NCBI GenBank assembly: GCA_026014685.1
Contig: JAOZHW010000007.1
Span: forward strand, 310,001-374,000
Direction of reading: 5' to 3'
DNA from: Candidatus Bathyarchaeota archaeon
GTDB lineage: Archaea; Thermoproteota; Bathyarchaeia; Bathyarchaeales; Bathycorpusculaceae
DNA: 64,000 nucleotides
Position 1 is the first letter of the stretch; the number at the start of each line of letters is the position of its first letter. A model generated the notes under the pieces. It was not told the origin of the DNA. It worked only from the letters and a program-made list of their open reading frames with translations, and did not search any database. Shown one piece after another: positions 16,784 through 26,307 of this stretch. The translations under genes and the position numbers were made by a program.

Positions 16784-17842
16784 ATGCCCAATAAGCGTAA
16801 AGTCGCCATTTTAGGCGCAACAGGAGCCGTTGGACAACGGTACATTCAACTCTTACAGGGGCACCCCTGGTTTGAGATTTCCGTACTTGCAGCATCAGAA
16901 AAAAGCGCAGGCAAAAAGTACAAGGACGCAGCCACTTGGCTTATGGAGACAGAGCTGCCAAAAGAGATAGCGGAGATGCCAGTCGCAAACATAGATGTCA
17001 AGTCATGTGAAGCCACAGGTGACTTTGACTTAGTCTTCACTTCACTTCCAGGCGATTTGGCAGGTCCAACTGAAAACGAATTCGGCGCACTGTACCCCGT
17101 TTTCAGCAAAGCAAGCGCACACCGCATGGATAAAGATGTCCCCTTAATCATTCCAGAAATCAACCCCGACCACATCGAACTCATCAAAGTCCAACAGAAA
17201 CAGCGCGGTTGGAAGGGCTTCATCACAACCGACCCTAACTGCAGCACCATCGGGTTAGCCATAACCTTAGCTCCGCTCATGCAGTTCGGTATAAAGCAAG
17301 TAATGGTCACCACGATGCAGGCGCTCAGCGGTGCTGGTTACCCCGGAGTGGCTTCACTGGACATCATTGATAACGTGGTTCCCTTCATTTCAGGTGAAGA
17401 GGACAAGATGGAGACTGAAGCACAAAAGATACTCGGCAAATTCGACGGCAAAACAATCAAATACGCAGATTTCCAAGTCAGCGCAAGCTGCAACCGCGTA
17501 AACGTCAAAGACGGCCATCTCGAATCTGTATTCGTCAAACTCGACAAAGAACCATCGATTGAGGAAGTGGAAGCGGCTTTCACCAAGTTCAAGGGCGAAC
17601 CCCAAAAACTCAAGTTGCCCTCTGCTCCAGCACAACCCATCATCGTTCGGCACGAAAAGAACCGCCCACAACCCAGATACGACCGCGACGCAGGACGAGG
17701 ACAAAGCGTAGTCGTTGGCAGGTTACGTAAGGATCCAATTATGACTATAAAGTACATGTGCCTAAGTCACAACACGGTTCGTGGCGCAGCAGGCGGCGGC
17801 ATCCTTAGCGCTGAACTCTACGTAGCTAAAGGATTGGCATAA
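16784..17842 (+). CDS. asd: Aspartate-semialdehyde dehydrogenase, archaeal type
   Basis: The protein starts with the NADP site 'AILGATGAVGQRYIQLL' and carries the catalytic cysteine in 'TTDPNCSTIGLAITL'. 'SGAGYPGVASLDIIDNVVPF' and a C-terminal 'HNTVRGAAGGGILSAELYV' complete an archaeal/fungal-type Asd of normal length (352). It makes the aspartate semialdehyde used by DapA. The gene follows dapB after 67 bases with GGAAGAA before the ATG. No aspartokinase is present in the window. Confidence 0.94.
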   Translation: MPNKRKVAILGATGAVGQRYIQLLQGHPWFEISVLAASEKSAGKKYKDAATWLMETELPKEIAEMPVANIDVKSCEATGDFDLVFTSLPGDLAGPTENEFGALYPVFSKASAHRMDKDVPLIIPEINPDHIELIKVQQKQRGWKGFITTDPNCSTIGLAITLAPLMQFGIKQVMVTTMQALSGAGYPGVASLDIIDNVVPFISGEEDKMETEAQKILGKFDGKTIKYADFQVSASCNRVNVKDGHLESVFVKLDKEPSIEEVEAAFTKFKGEPQKLKLPSAPAQPIIVRHEKNRPQPRYDRDAGRGQSVVVGRLRKDPIMTIKYMCLSHNTVRGAAGGGILSAELYVAKGLA

Positions 17843-17873
17843 ACAGCCACCCTGCTTTTTTTGGTGTGATGCT

Positions 17874-19163
17874 ATGGTTAAGAGAAAACTGCGTGAGCCC
17901 CTTGAAGACCGAAAAGGAACCCTCTACTTCGACGGCGTCTCCACCACTGAATTGGCAAAAACCTACGATACCCCACTGTACGTGATAAGCGAGAAGCGCA
18001 TACAAGACAACTACAACCGTCTCTACGGTGCCTTAGTCAACAACTACAAGTATGTGCGCATCTACTACGCCGCCAAAGCCAACACAAACCTCAATGTGCT
18101 GCGGATTCTACAGGCACAGGGCGCCTATTTGGACACCGTGAGCCCCGGCGAGGTTTTTTTGGCCTTAAGCGCAGGTTTCACTCCTGACCGCATCATGTTC
18201 ACTGGTACCAGTGTTAGAAATGACGAGTTAAAGATGCTTGCAGACGCTAACATAACAATCAACATCGATTCACAATCGGAAATGGATCGACTCCTCAAGA
18301 TCGCCGTACCCCAAATCCTCTCCGTCCGCGTGAACCCCGAAGTCGGCGCAGGTCACCACAGTCACTGCATAACCGCAGGCGCTGAATCCAAGTTTGGACT
18401 CTGGGAAGAAGAAGTCATCCAAGCATACGCCATTGCCCAACGTGCACGAGTGGAACGTTTCGGTATCCATATGCACATCGGTTCAGGTATCTTGGACGCT
18501 GAACCCTATGTTTCTGCGGTTGAGAAGCTGCTAAGTATTGCGAAGCGTGTTCATAAGGAAGTGGGGATAGACTTTGAGTTTATCGACATAGGCGGTGGAT
18601 TCGGTGTACCGTATAAGCCTGAAGATAAGGAGCTTGACTTAACAGAGTTCTCAAACAAGGTCGTTAACCTCTTTAAGAATAAAGTCAAAGACTATGGACT
18701 CGGTAAACCGTTCCTTTTTGTTGAACCCGGCAGATACCTCGTATGCGACGCAAGCATCCTTCTGACCACCGTTAACACGGTTAAAGTGACGCCCAGCCGC
18801 AAATTCGTCGGTGTAGACGCAGGCTTCAACACCCTCGTTCGACCCACAATGTATGGTAGCTATCATCCAATTTTGGTCGCCAACAAACTAACAGCAGCAG
18901 ACAAGGAAACCTACGACGTAGCGGGGCCAGTCTGTGAGTCAGGTGACCTGTTGGCAAAAGACCGCAAATTGCCCGAAATTGCAGAAGGCGACCTGCTTGC
19001 AGTGCTCAACGCTGGCGCGTACGGATTCAGCATGAGTTCACAGTATAATTCGCGTCCAAGAGCCGCCGAAGTCTTGATACGGGGCGGTAAAGCTGTAGTG
19101 GCGAGAGAACGGGAACAGCTAAAGGATCTGTTAACAAATCAAAAAATGCAAAGTGATTCTTGA
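17874..19163 (+). CDS. lysA: Diaminopimelate decarboxylase LysA
   Basis: This PLP enzyme of the alanine-racemase fold has the lysine that binds PLP in 'IYYAAKANTNLNVL', the phosphate-binding 'FIDIGGGFGVPY', and the C-terminal catalytic 'GPVCESGDLLAKDR' and 'GAYGFSMSSQYNSRPR'. It converts meso-diaminopimelate to lysine, the last step of the pathway. Length (429) is typical. The TGA stop overlaps the dapF ATG (TGATG), so the two are translationally coupled. Confidence 0.95.
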   Translation: MVKRKLREPLEDRKGTLYFDGVSTTELAKTYDTPLYVISEKRIQDNYNRLYGALVNNYKYVRIYYAAKANTNLNVLRILQAQGAYLDTVSPGEVFLALSAGFTPDRIMFTGTSVRNDELKMLADANITINIDSQSEMDRLLKIAVPQILSVRVNPEVGAGHHSHCITAGAESKFGLWEEEVIQAYAIAQRARVERFGIHMHIGSGILDAEPYVSAVEKLLSIAKRVHKEVGIDFEFIDIGGGFGVPYKPEDKELDLTEFSNKVVNLFKNKVKDYGLGKPFLFVEPGRYLVCDASILLTTVNTVKVTPSRKFVGVDAGFNTLVRPTMYGSYHPILVANKLTAADKETYDVAGPVCESGDLLAKDRKLPEIAEGDLLAVLNAGAYGFSMSSQYNSRPRAAEVLIRGGKAVVAREREQLKDLLTNQKMQSDS

Positions 19164-20014
19164 TGAAGATGCCTTTCTGGAAGATGCATGGATTAGGAAA
19201 CGACTACGTCGTAATCGACAACCGAGACCAAAAAATCAGTGACGCACACGCTTCAAGGTGGGCTGAGCTGCTTTGTGAGCGGCGCTTCTCCATCGGCGCA
19301 GACGGACTTTTGCTTGTTTACAAGTCAAACGTTGCCGACGCCAAGATGCGTATATTCAACGCCGACGGCAGTGAAGCCGAGATGTGCGGTAACGGTATCC
19401 GATGCTTCACCAAATACTGTTACGAAAAAAACATCGTAAAGAAAACTGAGTTCACAGTAGAAACCCTCTCAGGCATAAAACACGTTTGGTTAACTCTGGA
19501 AGGCGACGAGGTGGCGTCTGTTAAGGTTGATATGGGTGCCCCTAACTGGCAGCGCTCTTCGCTTCCTATGATTGGCGAAGGCGAATGCATAAACGAAAAG
19601 TTAGATGTCGTCGGAGAAACCTACAGGGTCAGTTGCGTCTCTATGGGTAACCCGCACTGCGTGACCTTCGTTGGAGACGTAGATGCTTTCCCAGTGTACT
19701 CGATTGGAAAGCTTATTGAGAATCACAAGGCGTTCCCTAACAAAACTAACGTCGGTTTCGTGCAGGTCCTCGGTTCAGGTGAACTCAGCGTGCGAGTTTG
19801 GGAACGGGGATGTGGAGAAACCCTTGCTTGCGGAACTGGTACGTGCGCAGCGGTTGCAGTAGCTCACAGGCTTGGCAAAGTCAAAGACAAAGTTACAGTG
19901 CATCTGCTCGGCGGAGACCTGCAAGTTGAAGTTGGGAAAACCATCTTCATGACTGGACCCGCTGAAAAGGTTTTTGAAGGTACACTATTCAAGGAGCCAC
20001 TACTCTATGTTTGA
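19163..20014 (+). CDS. dapF: Diaminopimelate epimerase DapF
   Basis: Both catalytic cysteines are present in their signature contexts: 'GSEAEMCGNGIRC' and 'GCGETLACGTGTCAA'. DapF turns LL-diaminopimelate into the meso form. 'MHGLGNDYVVIDN' is the conserved N-terminus. I start at ATG 19163, which overlaps the lysA stop. The end overlaps the dapL start. Confidence 0.95.
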   Translation: MKMPFWKMHGLGNDYVVIDNRDQKISDAHASRWAELLCERRFSIGADGLLLVYKSNVADAKMRIFNADGSEAEMCGNGIRCFTKYCYEKNIVKKTEFTVETLSGIKHVWLTLEGDEVASVKVDMGAPNWQRSSLPMIGEGECINEKLDVVGETYRVSCVSMGNPHCVTFVGDVDAFPVYSIGKLIENHKAFPNKTNVGFVQVLGSGELSVRVWERGCGETLACGTGTCAAVAVAHRLGKVKDKVTVHLLGGDLQVEVGKTIFMTGPAEKVFEGTLFKEPLLYV

Positions 20015-21164
20015 ATACGCAGAAAGAATCAAGCGACTACCGCCATATCTCTTTGCCGAGATAGAGAAAATTCAAAAGGAAAAGAAAGCCCAAGGCGTGG
20101 ACCTCATCTCGCTTAGTATCGGTGACCCTGACCTGCCGCCTCCTCAATTCGTCATAGATGCGTTGGCAGCTGAGTCAGCGAACCCAAAAAATCATAACTA
20201 CTCCTTTAGTCAAGGTGAACCCGACTTCCGCGCTGCCGTAGTACAGTGGTATAAGACCCGTTTCGGCGTAGATTTAGCCTCCGACCAAGTCGTTGCCATG
20301 ATGGGTTCCAAAGAGGGCTTAGCAAACATCGCTCGCGCCTACATCAACCCAGGTGACCACGTCCTCTGCCCCGATCCCGCTTACCCAGTTTACGCAAACG
20401 GCAGTACCATACTCTGTGATGGCATACCTACTTCGATGCCGCTTCTGGAGGAAAACGGTTTCTGCCCAGACCTCACATCAGTTGACGCCAGACGGGTAAA
20501 AATGATGTTCCTCAACTTCCCCAACAACCCCACCGCTGCCACCGTGGACGCGAGATGCTTGAAGAAGGCGGTTGATTTCGCTAAAGACAACAACATTATC
20601 CTCTGCTACGACAACGCCTACTCAGAAGTAACCTACGACGGATACCGAGCACCAAGCATTCTTGAAATCCCCGGGGCAATGGATGTGGCGATAGAATTCC
20701 ATTCGTTGTCGAAGACGTTTAACATGACTGGTGACCGCATCGCATTTGCAGCCGGCAACAAAGACCTTGTTGCAGGTTTAGCTAAAGTGAAATCCCAAAT
20801 CGACTCAGGTCCACCTGTGTACACGCAGAAGGTAGCTGTGAAAGCTTTAGGCAGCTATACTAGCCGCGACCCCCCAGAGTTCCTCAAGAAAAACAACCAG
20901 ATTATGCAGGAACGCCGTGACCTGCTTGTTGACGCCCTAAACAAGCTCGGTTACCCGTGCCAGAAGCCCAAAGCAACCTTCTATGTCTGGTTTAACTGCA
21001 AAGGCGACTCCATGAAGTTCGCATCTAAACTGCTCGATGCAGGCATAGTGGTAACCCCTGGTGTTGGCTTCGGCAAATACGGCGAGGGCTATGTGCGAAT
21101 GACTTTCACGCAACCGAAGGAACAGATTGCGGAAGCTTGTAAACGTATGGCTTCCGTTCTTTAA
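20007..21164 (+). CDS. dapL: LL-diaminopimelate aminotransferase DapL
   Basis: This class I/II PLP aminotransferase shows the PLP lysine in 'FHSLSKTFNMTGDRI', 'NFPNNPTAA', 'YDNAYSEVTYDGYRAPS' and the N-terminal 'RLPPYLFAEIEK', all matching LL-DAP aminotransferase. It converts tetrahydrodipicolinate directly to LL-DAP, bypassing acylated intermediates, which explains why no dapD, dapE or dapC is present. The frame opens earlier but ATG 20007 with AAGGAGCC upstream, overlapping dapF, is the natural start (385 residues). Confidence 0.92.
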   Translation: MFEYAERIKRLPPYLFAEIEKIQKEKKAQGVDLISLSIGDPDLPPPQFVIDALAAESANPKNHNYSFSQGEPDFRAAVVQWYKTRFGVDLASDQVVAMMGSKEGLANIARAYINPGDHVLCPDPAYPVYANGSTILCDGIPTSMPLLEENGFCPDLTSVDARRVKMMFLNFPNNPTAATVDARCLKKAVDFAKDNNIILCYDNAYSEVTYDGYRAPSILEIPGAMDVAIEFHSLSKTFNMTGDRIAFAAGNKDLVAGLAKVKSQIDSGPPVYTQKVAVKALGSYTSRDPPEFLKKNNQIMQERRDLLVDALNKLGYPCQKPKATFYVWFNCKGDSMKFASKLLDAGIVVTPGVGFGKYGEGYVRMTFTQPKEQIAEACKRMASVL

Positions 21165-21235
21165 TCCCCCTTTCTTACCGTAAGCACCTTTTTTAAAGTT
21201 AAGAAACGAAGAAAGGCGGAATGGTGTGTTTTTTG

Positions 21236-22279
21236 TTAAATTCCGATGCCCAACGTAGTTATCAAGAATAACGCGTAGATTGTGAGGAACACGAGGCCTT
21301 CTTTCCATGTTATGGTCTTTCTGGATAAGAAGTACCAGAAGAACGTGTTGATTATGATTGAGAAGATGATTAGGTTTTGGTAAACCCCCATGTTTAGTGA
21401 GGTCAAGGGTGAGCCGACGAGTACAGGAACAAACAGTGTAACTCCCAAAATCAGTGTTGTGTTGAAGAAAGCTGCTCCGATGATGTTACCTAATGCAAGG
21501 TTGGGGTGTCCTCTTAGAATAGATTTTACGCCTATGGTTAATTCTGGTATGCTGGTGCCTAACGCGACGATTGTAGCGCCAATTACCTGCTGAGAAACCC
21601 CTGCAGAGGTTGCTAAGGAGATTGCAGCTTGAACCATATAATTCGCGCTGATAACGACACCTAAAGCACCAAGCACAGTTAATAGGACGTATTGTTTGAG
21701 TTTTCCTTTTTCTTCAATGGTGACTTCTACATCTGCTTCTGCAGTGGTTATTCGTACTTTTGATAATCTGTAGAGGTACGTTCCGAATATAATCAAAAGA
21801 ATTAAACCGACAATCCACGAAGCTTCAGTAGACACATACATCAGTGACAAGGGCACGATTGAAGCTACGAATAACCCGAATTCTATGTTGCTCAATTCGG
21901 AGGTTACGAACTTGGGAATTATATTGTTGCATCCGATTGGTCTTCCTATGTTTCTTTTTGAGATGTAAATCTTCAGCCCCAAAATTACTGCACCTATGCC
22001 AAGTATAGCGGAGATGTTGAAGATGTTTGAACCTATAGCGTTGCCAATAGATATCGCCGCTCCACCAGATAATGAAGCACTAAGAGCAACAGTTAATTCT
22101 GGCAGGGTAGTTGAAAGCGAGATCAGAGTAAAGCCGATTGATGTTTTGCCCAGTTTGCTGATGGCAGCTACCTTTGTTGCATATTTGATTACTACGTCGC
22201 TTGCAAGGTTGAGGAATACTAATGATACGGCGATGATTGCGAGGTTAATGAGGAAGTCAAAGCTGAAGAGATCGGCCAT
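21236..22279 (-). CDS. CaCA-family sodium/calcium exchanger
   Basis: The protein (347 residues) has about ten hydrophobic segments in two related halves. The alpha-repeats are 'SLSTTLPELTVALSASL' with 'GNAIGSNIFNI', and 'ALGTSIPELTIGVKSIL' with 'GNIIGAAFFNTTLIL', the hallmarks of the YrbG/CaCA exchanger family. Each half binds cations through the acidic residue of PEL. It likely exports Ca2+ or another divalent ion. In the second repeat Asn is replaced by Ala ('GAAFFN' for GSNIFN). It converges with dapL. Confidence 0.9.
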   Translation of the reverse strand: MADLFSFDFLINLAIIAVSLVFLNLASDVVIKYATKVAAISKLGKTSIGFTLISLSTTLPELTVALSASLSGGAAISIGNAIGSNIFNISAILGIGAVILGLKIYISKRNIGRPIGCNNIIPKFVTSELSNIEFGLFVASIVPLSLMYVSTEASWIVGLILLIIFGTYLYRLSKVRITTAEADVEVTIEEKGKLKQYVLLTVLGALGVVISANYMVQAAISLATSAGVSQQVIGATIVALGTSIPELTIGVKSILRGHPNLALGNIIGAAFFNTTLILGVTLFVPVLVGSPLTSLNMGVYQNLIIFSIIINTFFWYFLSRKTITWKEGLVFLTIYALFLITTLGIGI

Positions 22280-22412
22280 CTTGGATGCCTCTGAGGAGTT
22301 TTAGTTTTTTCTCGGTTGAATAGGATTATAAACTCTTAAAGGTTGTCCAAATTGTTTCCAGACAAGAAATTATAAATTAACCAAAAACGGTATTTTGATA
22401 GGTTATCTTGTT

Positions 22413-22829
22413 ATGTATGAAAAAATCTTGGTGCCAATCGACGGTTCAGACTACTCCTTTCGCGCCCTATGCGAAGCAATCAATTTAGCGAAACTCACTG
22501 GCGGCTCAATCACCCTTATTCACGTAACACCCACTGGTTCATCAGTTGTGATGTCTTCTAAGCAGCACTTCTACGCTATGCTCCAACAAGAAGGCAAACA
22601 AGTTCTTTCTAATCGAATGAAGTTAGCTGAAGAAGAAGGAGTTAAAACCGAGACACTTCTAGTTGAAGGAGACCCAGTTGAGCAGATAGTGAAGACGGCT
22701 AAGCAGGGCAATTTTAGCCTAATCGTCATGGGCGCAAGAGGCCTGAGTAAGCTTGCGGGTCTTGTTGTGGGTAGTACAAGTCAGGGGGTAATCAAGAACG
22801 CGCCGTGCCCCGTCTTAGTTACACGCTGA
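22413..22829 (+). CDS. Universal stress protein (UspA family)
   Basis: The 138-residue protein begins 'MYEKILVPIDGSDYSFRAL' and ends with the ATP-binding pattern G-A-R-G-x9-G-S-T ('GARGLSKLAGLVVGSTSQG') and 'APCPVLVTR', the standard UspA layout. I prefer ATG 22413 to the upstream TTG. The gene is convergent with the MscS gene, and Usp proteins are often paired with ion channels, so a shared osmotic-stress role is possible. Confidence 0.9.
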   Translation: MYEKILVPIDGSDYSFRALCEAINLAKLTGGSITLIHVTPTGSSVVMSSKQHFYAMLQQEGKQVLSNRMKLAEEEGVKTETLLVEGDPVEQIVKTAKQGNFSLIVMGARGLSKLAGLVVGSTSQGVIKNAPCPVLVTR

Positions 22830-22844
22830 CCTCTTGGTTAGTGT

Positions 22845-23906
22845 TTAATTTTTAACGTAGACTGTGCTGGTTGGGAACGCTATCTGTATGCCTTCACGTT
22901 CAAAGGCTTCTTTTATGGCATAATTGATCTTCTGCTGAGTATCTAAGTAAACTGTATAAACTGGCGAATTCACGTAGTAAACGGTTACGAATTTTAAGCT
23001 GTAATCGCCGTATTCGGTGAAGTGGACGCGATCGAATTGTGCGGTGTCTATGCTTTTTATGATGTCGGTTATTATGGTTGGGATCTTTTTGAGTTTCTCC
23101 AGTGAGGTGTCATAGGTGACGCCTATAGTGAAGGAGATGCGTCTCTTTTCGAGTTTTCTAAAATTACGCACGCTAGTGGAAGTAAGTTCTTTGTTCGAGA
23201 TGATGAGTTCTTCGCCCTGCAAAAGCTTGATGCGGGTTGATTTTACCCCGATACTCTTGACGAAACCACTGTACTCGCCTACAACTATGAAGTCATCAAT
23301 TTCGAATGGACGATCAAAGTATATGGAGAAGGCGCTAAAGAAGTCGCTTAATGTGCTCTGCAAGGCAAAAGCAATGGCGATACCTCCGACACCTAAACCA
23401 ACCACTACACCGGTGAGGTCAACTTTGAAGACGTAGAGGATTATTAGAAAAGCGAAGATGTAGACGACTAGCTGAATTACTTTTTTGAGTATAAACATGA
23501 GGTGGTGACTGTTTTTTCCGTCAGCATCTTTCTTTTCAGTGTACCAATCTATGAGTATACTTGACACTCTAGTGGCGGCGTAGGCGCCTAGAAAAATTTG
23601 TAGAACCATGAAAACTCCCGTCAAGACGTCATTGTATGGTTCTAAGACGGAGAGCGGGGAAAGCGCATATTCAATCCCCAAGATCATAATGCTTATGACT
23701 ATGACTGTTTTTATCGAGGAAAGTATGACATCGTCGAGTTTAGTTTCGGTTTTCTCTGTCAACCGAATGAGATGCTTACTAAATATCCCATAAACCGCCC
23801 AGCCTACAAGTGCTACGACTGCAAAAATCACAAGCGACGCTAAGATTTCGCTGTCGATTTGACTTGTATGCAGTAACTGCTGGATTATTTCAGTCAGGGA
23901 AACCAT
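22845..23906 (-). CDS. MscS-family mechanosensitive channel
   Basis: The 353-residue protein has about four to five membrane segments in its first half and the MscS pore/beta signature 'GVGVGGIAIAFALQSTLSDFFSAFSIYFDRPFEIDD' (positions about 172-207) followed by the beta domain 'VGEYSGFVKSIGVKSTRIKL'. These channels release solutes upon hypo-osmotic shock. Glycine/alanine packing in the pore helix is retained. It is a single gene converging on uspA. Confidence 0.9.
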   Translation of the reverse strand: MVSLTEIIQQLLHTSQIDSEILASLVIFAVVALVGWAVYGIFSKHLIRLTEKTETKLDDVILSSIKTVIVISIMILGIEYALSPLSVLEPYNDVLTGVFMVLQIFLGAYAATRVSSILIDWYTEKKDADGKNSHHLMFILKKVIQLVVYIFAFLIILYVFKVDLTGVVVGLGVGGIAIAFALQSTLSDFFSAFSIYFDRPFEIDDFIVVGEYSGFVKSIGVKSTRIKLLQGEELIISNKELTSTSVRNFRKLEKRRISFTIGVTYDTSLEKLKKIPTIITDIIKSIDTAQFDRVHFTEYGDYSLKFVTVYYVNSPVYTVYLDTQQKINYAIKEAFEREGIQIAFPTSTVYVKN

Positions 23907-24006
23907 TTGGCGTTCTTGTTATTCAAGGCTATTTATTTAAGTTTCTTGAAAAAACCAAAAAAAACAACAAATGCTGAAAAAAGATAAAAAGGAAAAGAAA
24001 GCTGCA

Positions 24007-24936
24007 CTACTTTGCAGATGCTTTGGCAAGCTTCTTTAACATTTGATCTTTAGCGATACTGTACGCGATCGAGTAGTCAAAGAGTCCTTGTGGTTCAGCT
24101 GTGGCGCGTTTAATCATTTCCACTTCAGTTTTGATTTTCAGTTTACCTATGGCTAATGCACCGATGCCCCAAACGCCAGGTTTCATTTCTTTGTCATCGT
24201 TCGGACCAAGTCCTTCTACACCGAGGGGTTTAATCGCGTTTATGTCCGCGACGATTTTACATTTAGATGCTGCGGCTAAGTCGGCTGCGGTAAGCAACTG
24301 GACTCCGCCTGCACCAGCGGCAAGGATAATCTCGGCATCTTTAATGGCTGCAACTGTCTGCTCAGGCTTAGAAACTTCAACGACTTTGACGCGTTTGGCA
24401 CCGCATTCAGCGTTTATTTTATCCGCTACAGCTTGACCTTTTGCAAGGCTGCGACTGCTGATGGTTACGTCGGCTTTTTCTGCAGCATAGATACGGGCTG
24501 CGGTTTGGCCAACTGGACCTGTGCCAGCTAAAACGGTGACTTTTTTGCCTTCTAAGCTTCCGAGACCTCTCTCCATGGATGCGCCAAAAGTTTTGGCGAC
24601 TGCTGCAGCTGCGGTGCTGTATCCACCTCTGGGGTCAACGATGATGCTGTTTCCCCATGGAGCGGTGCTCATGGCTTTCTGGGTTGCCGCGACGACTTTT
24701 TCAACTTCCTCGAAGTTGCTGCCGTTGATGAAGACTTTGGTGTGTGCTGCGCCTGCGGGTCCGCGCGGGAAGAGGAGGTCGTAGACGATTTTGGGGGCGT
24801 CTTCGCCTGTGACGTTTTCGTATTTGAATATCATGGAGTCTGGGAATGCATCTATAGCGACGAGTAAGTCAAATGGGCTGCAATATTTGTCTGTGTCTAG
24901 GAAAACAAAAACTGTTTTGAAAGTTGGTTGTGCCAA
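24007..24936 (-). CDS. NAD(P)-dependent methylene-H4MPT dehydrogenase (MtdA/MtdB-type)
   Basis: The protein (309 residues) has the dinucleotide motif 'VTVLAGTGPVGQTAARIYA' at 133-151, 'SSRSLAKGQAVAD' just after the second strand (an arginine pair suited to NADP phosphate) and an N-terminal domain resembling MtdA/MtdB ('FLDTDKYCSPFDLLVAIDAF'). These enzymes oxidise methylene-tetrahydromethanopterin (or H4F) with NAD(P). Methanogen archaea use the unrelated F420-linked Mtd, so this type indicates one-carbon metabolism tied to NAD(P). It starts at TTG 24936 with AGGTG upstream and stands alone. Confidence 0.8.
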   Translation of the reverse strand: MAQPTFKTVFVFLDTDKYCSPFDLLVAIDAFPDSMIFKYENVTGEDAPKIVYDLLFPRGPAGAAHTKVFINGSNFEEVEKVVAATQKAMSTAPWGNSIIVDPRGGYSTAAAAVAKTFGASMERGLGSLEGKKVTVLAGTGPVGQTAARIYAAEKADVTISSRSLAKGQAVADKINAECGAKRVKVVEVSKPEQTVAAIKDAEIILAAGAGGVQLLTAADLAAASKCKIVADINAIKPLGVEGLGPNDDKEMKPGVWGIGALAIGKLKIKTEVEMIKRATAEPQGLFDYSIAYSIAKDQMLKKLAKASAK

Positions 24937-25143
24937 GTTTAAACACCTGTCTTGTCTGTGATGCAGTTTAATAATTTAAGAATTGTCCAGACACAACAGA
25001 AAAGCCCATACTCTTCTGCCTTTAATTTCAGCGTTGAAGATTAAACTGATGTCCGCGTTTGGTCTGGTCCTTAGAAAATAGTCGGCTTGTTACCGCTGTA
25101 TCTATAAACATGAAGCGAGTGTGTTTACTCGAGGAACCACTCA

Positions 25144-25623
25144 ATGGTACACTATAAAGGAAAAATCATTTGTTTCACTGCTTTCTGTTTAGTCATTTTT
25201 TTCTCTGGATTGGCATCTTCGGTTGCCGCGCCTTCTCTGAATTTAAGTTGGTATAAAAATAACGGTTACGGCATGGGAAACGACATAGGTGGAGAATGGA
25301 TCATAAACACTAACGTCTCCACAGATGTTGTCAGGGTAGAGTTTTACTTAGATGACGTATTACAGCTCAACGACACTGTATCTCCGTTTAGCTGGAACTT
25401 TAACACAAACAACTACACCGTAGGTCTACACACGTTTAAGGTTGTTGCGTTCGATTCAGCGGGGGATTCGGCGACTGCTGTTGCGGAGCGAAACTTTGGC
25501 GAATACTCCGTTAGTTCAGTTATCATCACAACTATCATAGTAGCAGTGGTGGGTTTCTCGATTTTGCTTGTTGCAAGCTGGGTTTGGATTAAGAAAAAAG
25601 CCAAACAGAAAAGAAAACAGTAG
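25144..25623 (+). CDS. Secreted membrane-anchored Ig-like protein
   Basis: The 159-residue protein has an N-terminal signal peptide (IICFTAFCLVIFFSGLASSV), a short Ig-like domain ('VRVEFYLDDVLQLNDTVSPF', 'VGLHTFKVVAFDSAGDSA') and a C-terminal membrane helix followed by a Lys-rich tail (KKKAKQKRKQ). It is probably displayed on the outside of the cell with the basic tail inside. No specific function is readable. It is followed by another membrane protein gene. Confidence 0.7.
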   Translation: MVHYKGKIICFTAFCLVIFFSGLASSVAAPSLNLSWYKNNGYGMGNDIGGEWIINTNVSTDVVRVEFYLDDVLQLNDTVSPFSWNFNTNNYTVGLHTFKVVAFDSAGDSATAVAERNFGEYSVSSVIITTIIVAVVGFSILLVASWVWIKKKAKQKRKQ

Positions 25624-25707
25624 GCAACCAGACAAGCGCTAACAAGTTTTTTATACCCCCAAAGCAAGAAACAGTCAGCATCAGTTTGCATAAAGGAGAA
25701 ACAGAAA

Positions 25708-26247
25708 ATGGTAAATCAAGTACAAAATCCACCGACCGCAGCATACTGGCTATCCATCATTGGCGCAGTTATCGGCTTACTAGTTGGGCTAGCATTTCTA
25801 GGTTTAGGCGCATTAGCTTACATCACACTTGGCGAATACATCGACTACTACGGCGGCTACTACGGATACGATTTAGGTCTCGGCTGGACATGGACAGTAT
25901 ACTTCGGGTTAGGCTTATGGTCCCTCATAACCTCCATACTGATAATCACCTTCGCACGCAAACTCAAAGCAAACCCAATGGAACACACCAAATGGGGCGC
26001 ACTCATCTTGGTCTTCTCTATCATCGGCGTCGGCGGCATCTTAGGCTTAATCGGCGGCATACTCGCAATCATCTACAAACCTATCCCTGCAGGAGCCCCA
26101 CAATACAGTCAACAACCATACTATCAGCAGCCACCCCCACAACAAGCATACCAACCGCCACCATCAATGCGTATCTGCCCTAACTGCGGCACCCAAATGC
26201 AAAACAACGTAAGATTCTGCCCCAACTGCGGAACACAGCAATACTAA
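25708..26247 (+). CDS. Membrane protein with Pro/Gln-rich linker and C-terminal zinc ribbon
   Basis: The protein has three to four hydrophobic segments in residues 12-125, then a linker rich in Pro, Gln and Tyr (QPPPQQAYQPPP), then a zinc ribbon 'CPNCGTQMQNNVRFCPNCG'. The ribbon is of the same type as those at the C-terminus of the SPFH protein at 8803. This build suggests a membrane protein that recruits a partner through its cytoplasmic ribbon. It starts at ATG 25708 after AAGGAGAAACAG. Confidence 0.72.
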   Translation: MVNQVQNPPTAAYWLSIIGAVIGLLVGLAFLGLGALAYITLGEYIDYYGGYYGYDLGLGWTWTVYFGLGLWSLITSILIITFARKLKANPMEHTKWGALILVFSIIGVGGILGLIGGILAIIYKPIPAGAPQYSQQPYYQQPPPQQAYQPPPSMRICPNCGTQMQNNVRFCPNCGTQQY

Positions 26248-26307
26248 ACCAGAAAGCCAAACAGCTTTTTGGAAAACACTTTTTTTCTTCGAAAAATAAA
26301 GAAAAAA

